Part shown: positions 32,542 to 44,989 of the stretch, piece after piece
Position numbering within the stretch: position 1 is the stretch's first letter
How the letters are laid out: each line of letters starts with the position of its first letter
Source: Zingiber officinale
Taxonomy: Eukaryota; Streptophyta; Magnoliopsida; Zingiberales; Zingiberaceae
NCBI RefSeq assembly: GCF_018446385.1
Contig: NC_055989.1
Coordinates: forward strand, 131,839,004 to 131,903,003
Length of the DNA stretch: 64,000 nt
Direction: 5' to 3'
Translations under genes and position numbers: made by a program
The notes under the pieces: generated by a model
Told to the model about the DNA's origin: nothing
The model's database searches: none
What the model saw: only the letters and a program-made list of their open reading frames with translations

Positions 32542-32625
32542 AAGAAAGAAAGAAAGAAAGATCGATCGATCTTTTGCTCTTTTCCTCCTTCCTTCCTCCT
32601 CCTCCTCCTCCTCCTCCTCCTCTCT
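32542..32625. repeat. Microsatellites in the KCS 5' UTR: (GAAA)n, GATC run and (TCC)n
   Basis: Directly upstream of the KCS start lie GAAAGAAAGAAAG, ATCGATCGATC and then a (TCC)n run. Read from the minus strand this is a GGA-rich leader, a common feature of plant 5' UTRs. Confidence 0.8.
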
Positions 32626-32739
32626 CTTCTTTCTCCGCGATCGGTGGCAGAGTTCGCTGTGTGCCTGCGTCTATAAATTACGGCATAAAAAGAAGAGAAA
32701 TGTGCAGAAAATTTAGTTCCTCGCATTCAATGCATTCAC

Positions 32740-34240
32740 TTACAACTCCCGCAGAGACTTCGCCGTGGGGACCCGGTTCGAGCTGGCATGAACCCGGGCA
32801 GTCAAGTGGACCCAAAAAACCGCTTGAAGTTGGCAAACATAAACTCGACCCAATAATACGAAACCAGCAAATTCAACATGAAAATTTATAAGGTTTATGC
32901 CGAGATATAAGATAAAATATAATTTGCATAGATATTTAATTAATAAAGTTTATACCAGCTTTACTTTGCTGGAGGAGTCTGAATGTGAGTGTCATTTAGG
33001 GTTCTAGTCCATCTCTAATATACATTTTTTATTTAACCCGACTTTTAATTCATGTATTCGTCCAATATGATCCAATCCAAAACCTGCATTAGCAGGATCG
33101 AACTACCCTTATATGATCAAATATCAACTGTGTCAATCCGTGGATAAGTAAGATCCTTTCACGCCAGCTTTACTTTGATGACGGAGGAGTTGAGTGTGAG
33201 GTATGTGCCACCGGAGAATAGTGACTTAGCTTGTGAGTGTGTCGCTGCCCAACCACCATGGATGAGTTAATGAGCTCTGCTCTCTAGATTGATTTTGTGG
33301 CTTTTAGGGTTTTTAAGGCTTTGAAATTTTATATTGTGTGAAAAAAAGTAGTTGATATAAACTAATCTTAATCGATTGGTTGTGGTGGAGGCTAATGACG
33401 GCCCCACTAGCTTAGTTGTTTTAGTTGTGTAAGGGGTCCATGGAGGAAATGAAAAATATATGTTTGTGTTTGTATCCAACATCCAACTGTTTTTTCATAT
33501 ATAATTTATGTTCCATTTTTAGCGAGAGTGTGATGGTGTAATGATAAAGCACTTAAAAGAATAAATAAAGAAATTAAAATTCTAATCATAATAGGTCTAT
33601 TTTAAAAATTAATATTTTGAATTTATTCGGTAGACAAATCAAAAGAAGATCATTTAAAGATCAAATTTTGAATGTCATTTAAAGATCAAGATGAAGAAGA
33701 TCATTTAAAGATCAAATTTTGAATGTGTATGAATTGTTCTCTAGATTTACTTGTTAGGTGTTAGCCGGGCAAGAAAAATTACTAGTCACTTATTATCATG
33801 TCTTCGTTAACACCTTTGTTTTAAAAATATATATTAAAAGCATCATTTGTATTTTTTTTTAATTTCAATAATACTCTTATTCTAACATTATTATGATAGC
33901 TTTGGCAAAAATTGCTATATTATGTAGCAATTTTATTTGAAATTGTTACAAGTATAGCAGCTTTGTTTAAAATCACTATAACATATAGCAACTTTGAAAT
34001 TCTATTTCAATTGCTACAACATAGAGCATTTTGGGCTAAAGTTGCTACATAGCGGTTTTGAACAAAGATCTTAATAATTTTGAAGTGAATTTAGTTAAAT
34101 TGGAATGATTTAATTAAGTTAATTTAATTTGATCAAATTAGAAAAATTATGTTTTGATATAGTAATATTTCATATGTAGTATTTTTTTTAATAAATAAAA
34201 GCATGAATTTTAATCAAAATTATTATAAATAATATTTAAA
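32740..34240. other. Intergenic stretch with no supported gene
   Basis: No supported gene. Around 33870-34060 phrases of the type TATAGCAACTTT and GTTGCTACA recur in both orientations, reminiscent of a worn terminal region of a DNA transposon. A 24 bp phrase around AAGATCATTTAAAGATCAAATTTTG is repeated at about 33645 and 33695. Confidence 0.4.
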
Positions 34241-36107
34241 AAGTTATTTTTAGAATAAAAGCATTATTATTTATATTTTAAAAAATTATTCACAATAATA
34301 GAAATAAGGGTTTTTTATCATTATATATATTTTTTATAAATTTGTTTGTAAAAAAAAAACTCATCGTCATTACAACAATAACAACAACTAAGTCGAGATG
34401 AGGTCGACTAACTCATCGCTATCATTAATAACTTAAAAAAACTATTCAAGAAAGAATAATGTTATAGTCTCGTTTGTAAATCATTTGTTTGCTCATATTG
34501 GCATAGTTGGGAAAATAACTTTTAAATTAGGACCTTATAAATGACAAGTACTTGAATTTATTATCATCATTATCATTATCATTTTTTTATTTGTACTTAA
34601 AAAAAAAACACTATAAAATTGTAGAATTTTGGTTATTCATCCCTCTCTTTACTTCTTTCTCCCTTTAATTTGCTCCTCATTTCTTGCATCGATAGTCATC
34701 GTCTATCTGCTCTATCGTCTCCCTCTCATTCATTACTATTGCAGCTGTCACATGTAAATCATTGTAATTATCATGACAAATGCTTTCGATGTTGTTCAAC
34801 TATCCTCTTCGTTCTCCTCCTTTTCACTACTCAAAGTCCTTCCTTGCCTATATCCTCACTTTGAAGATTTAAACCTAAATGCACTCAATTTGTGGGCACT
34901 CCCTTTTTTTCAGATAATGTCTTTATTTTTCTTAATGAATTTATTTATGCATAAATATCTAGTGACAATTTAATTTTAAATATAAATGTTATTGGGCAAA
35001 ATTTAAAAAAAAAACCCCAAATTATACTTATCAAAAGACTGCTCCTTTTTCTTTTAAAATAAATGAAAATGATTCCCCGTGGAATATTTTATCTTCAAAA
35101 TATCATTATCCAATATTATTTTAATAACTATCGGTAGCTAACTACTAAGTATAATGACTACTCAGATAATTACTATAATGTATAATAGCAACTGAATAGT
35201 TGCTACATTATTATTTTTTTACTTCCAACTCTATTGTAGCATTTTATCATTAGCTCGTACAAACATGTAGAAGTTGATGTTGGACGTTGCATCAGTTGCA
35301 ATGTTAGGAAAATAAGGGGTGTTTTTTCACCTTCATCTTCTCCTATTGAGTGCCATCAAAGCATCGATTTATAACCGATCGATGCTTACTTCCTATATAA
35401 CTTGGCATCCAAGAACAATCAAAGAAGGGGAAGAGGGTGATCAATGTGTGCACAATGGAGACAATGGTGGGCAAAGGAGAACAGATGTTGAGAGAGGATT
35501 GGTTTGTGACATTGCGAAGAGTTTTCCGAATCGTGATCGCTCTTCCGACAATAAGTAAGAAAAACTTGTCGAGATTTGACTCATCATCTTCAAGATCATC
35601 TTGAGAAATCACTATAAGTGTTTACTGTTGTTTACAAATTTGTTCTGTATTTCATGCTCTTAGAACTAATATTGGTATAGAGTGATTAGTTCTAAGTACA
35701 TGAAAAATCTCTGAAATTCACTATGTTTTTTTTTCTTTTGCCCGTGATTTTATTGAAGAAATCGTAATCTGCCGCCGTTGAACGCAATCATGATCTACGA
35801 TTGATGTTGGCAGGCGACCGGCTTTCGTGGTCGGCAAATGCATATGACACTGTTGAAAGGTCGACGATCGACCGATCACCGTATTTGTTATAGAAAAAGG
35901 AGCACGAACGAAAAAAATAAAAAGAAAAAAAAATGAGGAAGATAAATAATATTTTTTGATGACATAATATTTTTTCTCATATTTTAATCAATTACTCAAT
36001 CGATTCATTCATTTGAATCGATTGAAAAGAAAATTTGAATCGATTAATTTGACGGTATAGTGAGTATGTATGTCATCAAATAAAAAACAGAAAAATGAAA
36101 CCTTCTC
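34241..36107. repeat. Tandem duplication, copy A (about 1.87 kb)
   Basis: It begins AAGTTATTTTTAGAATAAAAGC and ends at the next occurrence of the same phrase. It matches copy B over its whole length with only a few percent difference, including the promoter-like CTTCTTTCTCC stretch, a TTGGCATAGTTGGGAAAATAAC phrase and the GCAAATGCATATGACACTG phrase. No gene is supported inside. It keeps the uninterrupted target sites of the MITE and the LTR element that hit copy B. Confidence 0.88.
35998..36025. repeat. Perfect 10 bp inverted repeat CAATCGATTC in copy A
   Basis: CAATCGATTC and GAATCGATTG are separated by 8 bp; copy B has the same at 37984-38011. The motif equals that of the cluster at 18036-18215. 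Confidence 0.8.
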
Positions 36108-37054
36108 AAGTTATTTTTAGAATAAAAGCATTATTATTTATATTTTAAAAAATTAGGATGTTCTTTTCACAATAATAGAAATAAGGGTTTTTTATCATTA
36201 TATATATTTTTTATAAATTTATTTCTAAAAAAAACTCATCGTTGTCATTACAACAATAACAACAACTAAGTCGAGTTGAGGTCGACTAATTCATCGCTAT
36301 AATAACTTTAAAAACTATTAAAGGAAGAATAATGTTATAATCTCGTTTGTAAATCATTTGTTTGCTCATGTTGGCATAGTTGGGAAAATAACTTTTAAAT
36401 TAGGACCATATAAATGACAAGTACTTGAATTTACTATCATCATTATCATTTTTTTATTTGTACTTAAAAAAAACACTATAAAATTGTAGAATTTTGGTTA
36501 TTCATCTCTCTCTTTACTTCTTTTTCCCTTTAATTTGCTCCTCATTCCTTGCATCGATAGTCATTGTCTATCTGCTCTATCGTCTCCCTCTCATTCATTA
36601 CTATTGACAACTTATCGCATGTAAATCATTGTAATTGTCATGACAAATGCTTTAGATATTGTTCAACTATCTCCTCCTTTTCACTACTCAAAGTCCTTCC
36701 TTGCCCATATCCTCACTTCGAAGATTTAAACCTAAATGCACTCAATTGGTGGGCACTCCCTTTTTTTCAGATAATGTCTTTATTTTTCTTAATGAATTTA
36801 TTTATGAATAAATATCTAGTGAGAATTAATTTTAAATATCAAAGTTATTGGGCAAAATTTTTTTAAAAAAAGACCCAAATTATACTTATCAAAAGAATGC
36901 TCCTTTTTCTTTTAAAATAAAATAAAATGGTTCCCCGTGGAATATTTTATCTTCAAAATATCATTATCCAACATTATTTTAACAACTATCGGTAGCTAAC
37001 TACGAAGTATAGTGGCTACTCAGATAATTACTATAATGTATAATAGCAACTGAA

Positions 37055-37197
37055 GAGAAATGATATTCATCTAGAAAATTCTTAAGGATAGACACATAGA
37101 TGATGGGACCCACAAAAGTGAAATGGTGGGTCCCATCATTTATGTGTCTATCCTTAAGAATTTTCTAAATGAATTTTCTAGATGAATATCATAGCTC
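37055..37197. mobile_element. MULE-type foldback MITE, 143 bp
   Basis: Nearly the whole element is one inverted repeat: GATATTCATCTAGAAAATTC at the left is matched inverted at the right, and the ATAGACACATAGATGATGGGACCCAC arm is matched by its inverse. Nine-base flanks GCAACTGAA lie at 37046-37054 and 37198-37206, the target length of Mutator-like elements. Copy A of the duplication has the empty site with a single GCAACTGAA. Confidence 0.9.
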
Positions 37198-38060
37198 GCA
37201 ACTGAATGGTTGCTACATTGTTGTTTTTTTACTTCCAACTCTATTGTAGCATTTTATCATTAGCTCGTACAAACGTGTAGAAGTTGATGTTGGACGTTGC
37301 AATGTTAGGAAGATAAAGGAGTGTCTTTTCACTTTCATCTTCTCCTATTGAGTGCCATCAAAGCATCGATTTATAACCGATGCTTACTTCCTATATAATT
37401 TGGCATCCAAGAACAATCAAAGAAGGGGAAGAGGGTGATCAGTGTGTGCACAGTGGAGACAATGGTGGGCAACGGAGAACATATGGTGAGAGAGGATTGG
37501 TTTGTGATCTTGCGAAAAGTTTTCCGATTCGTGATCGCTCTTCCGACAATAAGCAAGAAAAACTTATGACTCATCATCTTCAAGATCATCTCGGGAAATC
37601 ACTTTAAGTGTTTACCGTTGTTTATAGATTTGTTCTGTATTTCATGCTCTTAGAACTAATATTGGTATAGAGTGATTAGTTCTAAGTACATGAAAAATCT
37701 CTTAAATTTCCTCTATTTTTTTCTTTTGCCCGCAATTTTATTGAAGAAATCGTAATCTGCCGCCGCTGAACGCAATCATGATCTACGATTGATGTTGGCA
37801 GGTGACCGGCTTTCGTGGTCGGCAAATGCATATGACACTGTTGAAAGGTCGACGATCGACCGATCACCGTATTTGTTATAGAAAAAGGAGCACGGACGAA
37901 AAAAATAACAAGAAAACAAATGAGGAAGATAAATAGTATTTTTTGATGACATAATATTTTTTCTCATATTTTAATTAATTATTCAATCGATTCATTCATT
38001 TGAATCGATTGAAAAGAAAATTTGAATCGATTAATTTGACGGTACAGTGAGTATGTATGT

Positions 38061-38765
38061 TGATCCTGTCCGAATCAGAAGTCAAAGGACGCTGGGGACG
38101 TGGCGCTCCCTGCTGGATCCTCGAGTGCTCCGGCGAACCTGCAACAAAACCGAGCCGGGAGGGGTGTCCCGGCGACGGCCCTCCGACGCTCAAGTCAGGC
38201 GAGGAATAACAAAGAGGTGGCTTCCGAGATGCAAAAACCCAGCGTACCTCCGGTGAAGAAATGGAGGCCTTATATAGACCTCTCGAAGGAGCCTGGGCGC
38301 GCCAATCAAAGCAATCACCTGTTTTCGACCATGCCCAGGTATGGGTTTGTTAGAAGGACATCCATAAGGCCATACCGCTACTGTATCAACCTCTCCATGA
38401 TGTGACGGCGAGATCTTCCATCGTGCAATCTTGTGTACGGCCTAATCATCAGACATGTCTTTGCTGACATCCCCTATCCCGAGCCGAACGAATAGGCCGC
38501 TCGGCTAATCTTTGTATCCTCGCCCTTATCCTGGCCGAACGGACCACCCGCTCGGCCCTTCGGTCTCAGCCGGGCAGACACCCGCTCGGCCATTCAGTCT
38601 TCCCGCCTTAGCGTCGGAAACCCAAGCTCATGGCTGGGTTATCTCTGGCTCCGCTCGGACCTGCTCAACTGCTCGGCGCGGCCATTACCCACTTAGTCAG
38701 CCCTCCATCTGTCCTCAAGCTGGGACCCTTCAGGAAGTGGGTCCCCCATTCTTACCGCCGGATCA
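38061..38765 (-). repeat. 3' LTR of the Tat-like element
   Basis: 705 bp. Its left end follows TATGT and its right end is GGATCA. A TATA box reads TCTATATAAGG on the minus strand near 38270-38280, so the promoter points in the minus direction. It differs from the other LTR at about 14 positions by eye. Confidence 0.93.
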
Positions 38766-38787
38766 CTTGCCTTCCCTTCAAGTCTAG
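38766..38787 (-). other. Polypurine tract of the Tat-like element
   Basis: On the minus strand a GAAGGGAAGGCAAG tract lies directly before the LTR, the expected place for second-strand priming. It supports minus-strand sense. Confidence 0.6.
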
Positions 38788-39159
38788 TCGAAGGAGGCAG
38801 TGAGTCCGACTGACTGGACTATGTGTCCGAGCGGGCGATCGTCGCCTTACCGTCGCTTATAATATCCCTCGTGCCGTTCGGCCCGTATGCCAAATTCAGC
38901 CGTTCGGCTCTTCGTTTTGGATGTCTTGTCGCTCAACGTGGATGTTTGCTTGTTAAATCTTCTCGAAAATCACGCAAATTCTTTTCATTAAGTCGAAGCA
39001 TGCGCGGTATGGGCGCATTAATTGCGCCTGGTGACAGAGCGCCACGTGGCTCTTTTCAGGCGGCGGTGATGATCCGTACGATGGGACGCCGGTAATTTTG
39101 AAATGGACGATTAGATGATGACCTCGTCTCTCGTGACCTGCATCCGACGGACGAGGCCA

Positions 39160-39178
39160 ACCAGCCTCGTTCGTATAA
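39160..39178 (+). promoter_or_regulatory. Possible TATA box for the antisense ORF
   Basis: GTATAAAGCCTTCGTC lies about 300 bp upstream of the antisense ORF and outside the LTR. A separate promoter for the antisense ORF would be needed because the LTR points the other way; that role is an inference. Confidence 0.35.
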
Positions 39179-39466
39179 AGCCTTCGTCTTCGCCTTTACG
39201 CCGCATTCTCTGTTTCATTGTGCGTCCTCCATCGAAGGTGCCCGCGGCTGCATCATTCCGGCTGTCCTAGTTCTTGCCTCTTGGTGGTTTTCGGCTTTCT
39301 GGTGCTCTTCTCCGTTCATCTTCCCTCAGTAAGCTTCTCCCTTCCTTTCGTTCGGCCTTTCCCTTTCCCGTGGGACTTCTTTCGTTCCCTTGCTTGCGAA
39401 CTTTTATCTGTCCTCCGTTTCCGAGTGTGTTTCGGCTTCCTTCCTTCTTTTTCTTGGTACTTTAGT

Positions 39467-41629
39467 CATGGCAAGCACTTCCGTACCCACTGTTGATGTT
39501 CATGGCCCTTGGTATCTGACCATGGAGAGTCGGTTTGATGAAGAGGGCGCTCGGCGTCTTGTTCGGACGTATGGGATTCCTGATGACCATGAAATAGTTA
39601 TAGCCGACCGACCGGCCCCATGACCCTCCGATCGGTACAGTTTGTTTTTTTCTAGACCAATTCCAGGGCGGCCTTAGATTTCCTACCCATCCCTTTATTT
39701 TGGAGGTTTGTAATTATTTTCGCGTCCCGCTCGGCCAACTTGTGCCGAATTCCTTTAGGCTGCTGAGCGGGGTGGTCGTCCTCTTTAGGCTGCACAGTAT
39801 CCCACTCGACCCCAAGATATTCCACTATTTCTTCTACCCCAAACAATCCGAGTTGGGCACCTTTATTTTCCAAAGTAGAATAGGCTTCAAATTTTTTGAT
39901 AATATGCCGACCTCCAACAAGCACTGGAAGGAGTTCTTCTTCTATGTACGACTCCCCGAGCGGCCAGCATTCCGAACCAAATGGCAGACCGCTGTGCCGA
40001 CCCAGCCGGAGCTCGGCAAATTCAGAAGCAATCCGGCCTACCTTCATGCGGCGAACTGGTTGTCCGGTCAGCGGTACAAAATCGACCAGTTGCTTCTCAA
40101 GGGGGTGTTGTATATTTTTGGATTATCTCCCGTTCGGGCCAATCTCCCCTACCGCATGGGTAAGGACTCTTTACTCCCTTAGCCTTTTTTGTCTAACTGA
40201 TTTTAATTTCTTCCACTGCAGCTGAAGTCATGTGGCGCTCCAAGGCTACCGCTCATCTGAAATTGAAGGCCGTGGAAATTGAGGCGGCTACCAAAAAAGA
40301 GCTCGCCGAGCGGGGTCTCATCCCCAGCCGCCCGGCAGATGCAGGAGAGGGGGGGGGGCACAGTCCGCCCCTGAAACAGAAGTTGCCCCATCCGCTTCGA
40401 CGGAGGTTGAGGCGGATCCTGTTTCCTCTGCCCCCGCCGAGCTAGGAGTCCCCCAGGTCGGGGATCCACCACTGGAAGTTCGGCGAAAACGTCGAAGAGA
40501 CTCCAGCCTTCCGCCGACCCAAGAGGGCGAGCCACAGGCGCCGACCGGGGTCGCTTCGCCAGATCGCACGCCGTCACGGATCGGGACCCTAGTGGCCTCG
40601 CCCACCGCACAGCCCTCTGGCTCTCCTCCACGGACTCGTCGTCGCTTACGACGGTTGGGCGAAACTTCAACCATAGAGGAGTCCTCGGGCCAGGCGACTG
40701 CGGCTGAGGAAGTGCCGGCCGGCCACCCGACCATCAAGACTACCCTTCGATTCCCCTCGGAGGAATATTTATTGTCCGTCGATCGGCCCTCAAGCCTCGT
40801 TCATGAAGTAACCCTGACGGGTCCGCTCGCCAAGCTTTTCGAGGACGCGCAGATTCAGGTGGCCCTCATGACGCCTAAGCAGCTTGGCGATAACAACATG
40901 CAGCAGGCCACTCAGGTAAATTCATTTTTTTTTTTTCTGTGCCATGCTACTGTTTGGTTCCTGATTTTATTATTTCCCATACAGCGTTGGGCTGAGCAAA
41001 TCGCCACTAGCCATCGGCTAGCCGAGCTGGAGGATCTCCTGGAAAAACTCCAAGTGTCGGGGGGTCCGTCGGCCGAGCGGGAGAAACAAGTCCTCGAGGC
41101 CGAACAGAAGAAGTCCGTCGACCTGGCTACAGAGGTGGCTCGGCTAGAGGGCCAAGTCAAGAAGCGCGAAGCGGAGGCCAAACGCGCTACTGCCCGGAAG
41201 AAGCGAGCGGTAGCTGATCTGGATAAAATGAAAGTAGATGTCCGTGCGCTAGATCAGCGATCCAAGGATCTGGAGGCCCAGCTGAACGCCGAGCGGGAGG
41301 TCCGTTCGGCAGAACGCACTAAGGCTGAGGTGGACTTGAAGGCAGTCCAAGATTCCTTAACCGCCTCCCGGGCGGTGCTCAAAAAATATAAGGAGGGAGA
41401 GCCGAATCGCTTAGCAGCAGCGCGCCAAGCATACCTCCGCTCGGAACGGTTCGGCGCAAAATTCGGCGGCAACGTCTCCTCAACTTTCGCCGAGACGGTC
41501 AAGGTCACCATGGCGTACTTGAAAAAGGGTGGCCACCTTCCTGCGGGAATGCACATTCCCGCCTCCGACCTGGCGACCATGATAGATGATATCCCGGACG
41601 CCTTTTTTAATTTTGAGGACCCGGAGTGA
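39467..41629 (+). mobile_element. Antisense accessory ORF (Transposase_28 / 'putative gypsy-type transposon' family)
   Basis: The frame runs opposite to the element. It starts MASTSVPTVDVHGPWYLTME at 39467, continues with the domain named Transposase_28 (putative gypsy-type transposon) around 39900-40170 (FFYVRLPERPAFRTKW, LLLKGVLYIFGLSPVR), then a low-complexity acidic/Pro-rich linker, and a long coiled coil to 41629 (RLAELEDLLEKLQ onwards). Stretches such as that at 40917-40983 have intron-like ends, as in this family. The ORF is broken in a few places (roughly three to four). Its role is unknown. In Tat-lineage elements an antisense ORF near the 3' end has been described, which fits position and orientation. 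Treat it as a fossil of an element gene, not a host gene. Confidence 0.72.
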
Positions 41630-42012
41630 GGCGAGTTCTTCCAAGTACTTCTTGTACTTCATCCGCTCGGCGGATGTAAAAATTTTGTACGTGCTGTTCG
41701 GCATAATTGCGTTCCTCTGCTATTTTTGTTTGTCCTTCATTGCCCTCTTCTGTCTGTTTGGTGCTCATTCGTAGAGTCAGTTAAGCTATACGTGTTTCCC
41801 ACTAGACAACCGATCAGGTTAATCAATTGACTCGTTTTCCTCGACATCGTTTAGCGCTTGGCTATGCTGTTTGCATTCAGTGAATGCGAAGTATTGGCAA
41901 ACCGACGGCCGATCGGACTTAAACAATTTAGTACTTGCGAACGCTCGTTATTTGGCGTCCTTAGTTCCGTCTTGTAAGTTCACAGTCGGGGCCTTCGCTC
42001 TCGAGCTCCCAG

Positions 42013-44515
42013 ATCGGATATTTATAGCCGATCGGCGCGGCTCTCGATCTTTAACGACGGAGCTCGTCGGCGCGGATGTTTATAGCCGATCGGCGCGGCT
42101 CTCGATCTTTAACGATGGAGCTCGTCGGCGCGGATATTTATAGCCGATCGGCGCGGCTCTCGATCTTTAACGACGGAGCTCGTCGGCGCGGATGTTTATA
42201 GCCGATCGGCACGGCTCTCGATCTTTAACGACGGAGCTCGTCGGCGCGGATGTTTATAACCGATCAGCGCGGCTCTCGATTTTTAACGACGGAGCTCGTC
42301 GGCCTTCCGCTCGGACGTTTATAGACGCCGACTCGTCTCTCGATCTTTAACGTCGGAGCTCGACGGCACGGATATTTATAGCCGGTCGGCGCGGCTCTCG
42401 ATTTTTAACGACGGAGCTCGTCGGCCTTCCGCTCGGACGTTTATAGACGCCGGCTCGTCTCTCGATCTTTAACGTCGGAGCTCGACAGCGCGGATATTTA
42501 TAGCCGGTCGGCGCGGCTCTCGATTTTTAACGACGGAGCTCGTCGGCCTTCCGCTCAGACATTTATAGACGCCGGCTCGTCTCTACGGTTTAACGTCTGG
42601 GCTAGACGGCGCGGATATTTATAGCCGGTCAGCGCGGCTCTCGATTTTTAACGACGGAGCTCGTCGGCCTTCCGCTCGGACATTTATAAATGTCGGCTCG
42701 TCTCTCGATCTTTAACGTCGGAGCTCGACGGCGCGGATATTTATAGCCGGTCGGCGCGGCTCTCGATTTTTAACGACGGAGCTCGTCGGCCTTCCGCTCG
42801 GACATTTATAGACGTCGGCTCGTCTCTACGGTTTAACGTCTGGGCTAGACGGCGCGAATATTTATAGTCGGTCGGCGCGGCTCTCGATTTTTAACGACGG
42901 AGCTCGTCGGCCTTCCGCTCGGACGTTTATAGACGCCGGCTTGTCTCTCGATCTTTAACGTCGGAGCTCGACGGCGCGGATATTTATAGCCGGTCGGCGC
43001 GGCTCTCGATTTTTAACGACGGAGCTCGTCGGCGCGGATGTTTATAGCCGATCGGCGCGGCTCTCGATCTTTAACGACGGAGCTCGTCGGCGCGGATGTT
43101 TATAGCCGGTCGGCGCGGCTCTCGATTTTTAACGACGGAGCTCGTCGGCGCGGATGTTTATAGCCGGTCGGCGCGGCTCTCGATTTTTAACGACGGAGCT
43201 CGTCGGCGCGGATGTTTATAGCCGGTCGGCGCGGCTCTCGATTTTTAACGACGGAGCTCGTCGGCCTTCCGCTCGGACGTTTATAGACGCCGGCTCGTCT
43301 CTCGATCTTTAACGTCGGAGCTCGACGGCGCGGATATTTATAGCCGGTCGGCGCGGCTCTCGATTTTTAACGACGGAGCTCGTCGGCCTTCCGCTCGGAC
43401 GTTTATAGACGCCGGCTCGTCTCTCGATCTTTAACGTCGGAGCTCGACGGCGCGGATATTTATAGCCGGTCGGCGCGGCTCTCGATTTTTAACGACGGAG
43501 CTCGTCGGCCTTCCGCTCGGACATTTATAGACGCCGGCTCGTCTCTACGGTTTAACGTCTGGGCTAGACGGCGCGGATATTTATAGCCGGTCAGCGCGGA
43601 TCTCGATTTTTAACGACGGAGCTCGTCGGCCTTCCGCTCAGACGTTTATAAATGTCGGCTCGTCGCTCGATCTTTAACGTCGGAGCTCGACGGCGCGGAT
43701 ATTTATAGCCGGTCGGCGCGGCTCTCGATTTTTAACGACGGAGCTCGTTGGCCTTCCGCTCGGACATTTATAGACGCCGGCTCGTCTCTACGGTTTAACG
43801 TCTGGGCTAGACGGCGCGGATATTTATAGTCGGTCGGCGCGGCTCTCGATTTTTAACGACGGAGCTCGTCGGCCTTCCGCTCGGACGTTTATAGACGCCG
43901 GCTTGTCTCTCGATCTTTAACGTCGGAGCTCGACGGCGCGGATATTTATAGCCGGTCGGCGCGGCTCTCGATTTTTAACGACGGAGCTCGTCGGCGCGGA
44001 TGTTTATAGCCGATCGGTGCGGCTCTCGATCTTTAACGACGGAGCTCGTCGGCGCGGATGTTTATAGCCGGTCGGCGGGGCTCTCGATTTTTAACGACGG
44101 AGCTCGTCGGCGCGGATGTTTATAGCCGGTCGGCGCGGCTCTCGATTTTTAACGACGGAGCTCGTCGGCGCGGATGTTTATAGCCGATCGGCGCGGCTCT
44201 CGATTTTTAACGACGGAGCTCGTCGGCCTTCCGCTCGGACGTTTATAGACGCCGGCTCGTCTCGATCTTTAACGTCGGGGCTCGGCGCGGATATTTATAG
44301 CCGGTCGACGCGGCTCGTTTTTAACGACGAGCTCGTCGGCGCGGACGTTTATAGACGCCGGCTCGTCTCTTGATCTTTAACGTCGGAGCTCGACGGCGCG
44401 GATATTTATAGCCGGTCGGCGCGGCTCTCGATTTTTAACAACGGAGCTCGTCGACGCAGATGTTTATAGCCGGTCGGCGCGGCTCTCGATTTTTAACGAC
44501 GGAGCTCGCCGGCCT
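42013..44515. repeat. Minisatellite array, 58 bp unit, about 43 copies
   Basis: The unit (GGATGTTTATAGCCGATCGG, then CGCGGCTCTCGATCTTTAAC, then GACGGAGCTCGTCGGCGC) repeats with a 58 bp period, first clear at 42016 and 42074. Two variants (GGATATTTATAGCCGGTCGG and GGACGTTTATAGACGCCGGC) alternate in places to form a higher-order repeat of about 120 bp. A rarer variant with CTCTACGGTTTAACGTCTGGG appears at about 42582, 42825, 43544 and 43797. The array is in the 3' part of the Tat-like element. Confidence 0.95.
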
Positions 44516-44982
44516 TTCAAGGCTAACTCCTTACCAGGCCGAGCGGCCTTGGCCTTCGTTTCTTTGTTGGCGATGCCTTGTTTGTTCTCTTGATTTTTCA
44601 TTTCTGCATTTCAAGTATTCAGTCGAAAAAAGTACACAGGATGATTTACATAGGCACACCTTTCACCCTGCCCGGTAAGGCTGGAGGTGGTTCGCGCTCC
44701 ACGTCCTATCTAGCTGCCGACCTTCCTCATCCTCCAAATAATACGTGCCCGAGCGGATCTTCTCGATGATTTTGAAGGGACCTGCTCGGGTGGTACGTCC
44801 GCTCGGGGAGCTTCTGGGGGAGTACGGAAGAGAGCCCGAGGGAACCCTCCTGTTGAAACATACTCCGGGCGGTCTGCCTGCGCCGCCCGGCCTGCTGAAG
44901 CCGAGGTTGTTTGCTGTTGCGCTCGCTCAGCTTGTGCTTTCTCCTTTTGCTGCGCCACTATCTTGGCTGCCCTTGCCTCGAC
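44516..44982 (-). mobile_element. Gag-side remnant of the Tat-like element, left of the CACTA insertion
   Basis: On the minus strand the frame VEARAAKIVAQQKEKAQAER shows the coiled-coil N-terminal region of Tat-like gag. It resumes on the far side of the CACTA element at 52063, where the minus strand carries the gag start. Confidence 0.6.
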
Positions 44983-44989
44983 CACTACA

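Noticed and set aside
35319-35558. 79-codon frame in the duplicated unit
   Set aside because: The equivalent frame in copy B is changed at both ends and there is no domain; probably not coding.
38061-38765. Plus-strand sense for the Tat-like element
   Set aside because: The primer-binding site and gag start lie next to the right LTR on the minus strand, and the purine tract lies next to the left LTR; the plus-strand ORF is the antisense one.
42013-44373. Open frames in the 58 bp array (85-90 codons)
   Set aside because: They merely follow the repeat and start or end with it; no evidence of translation.
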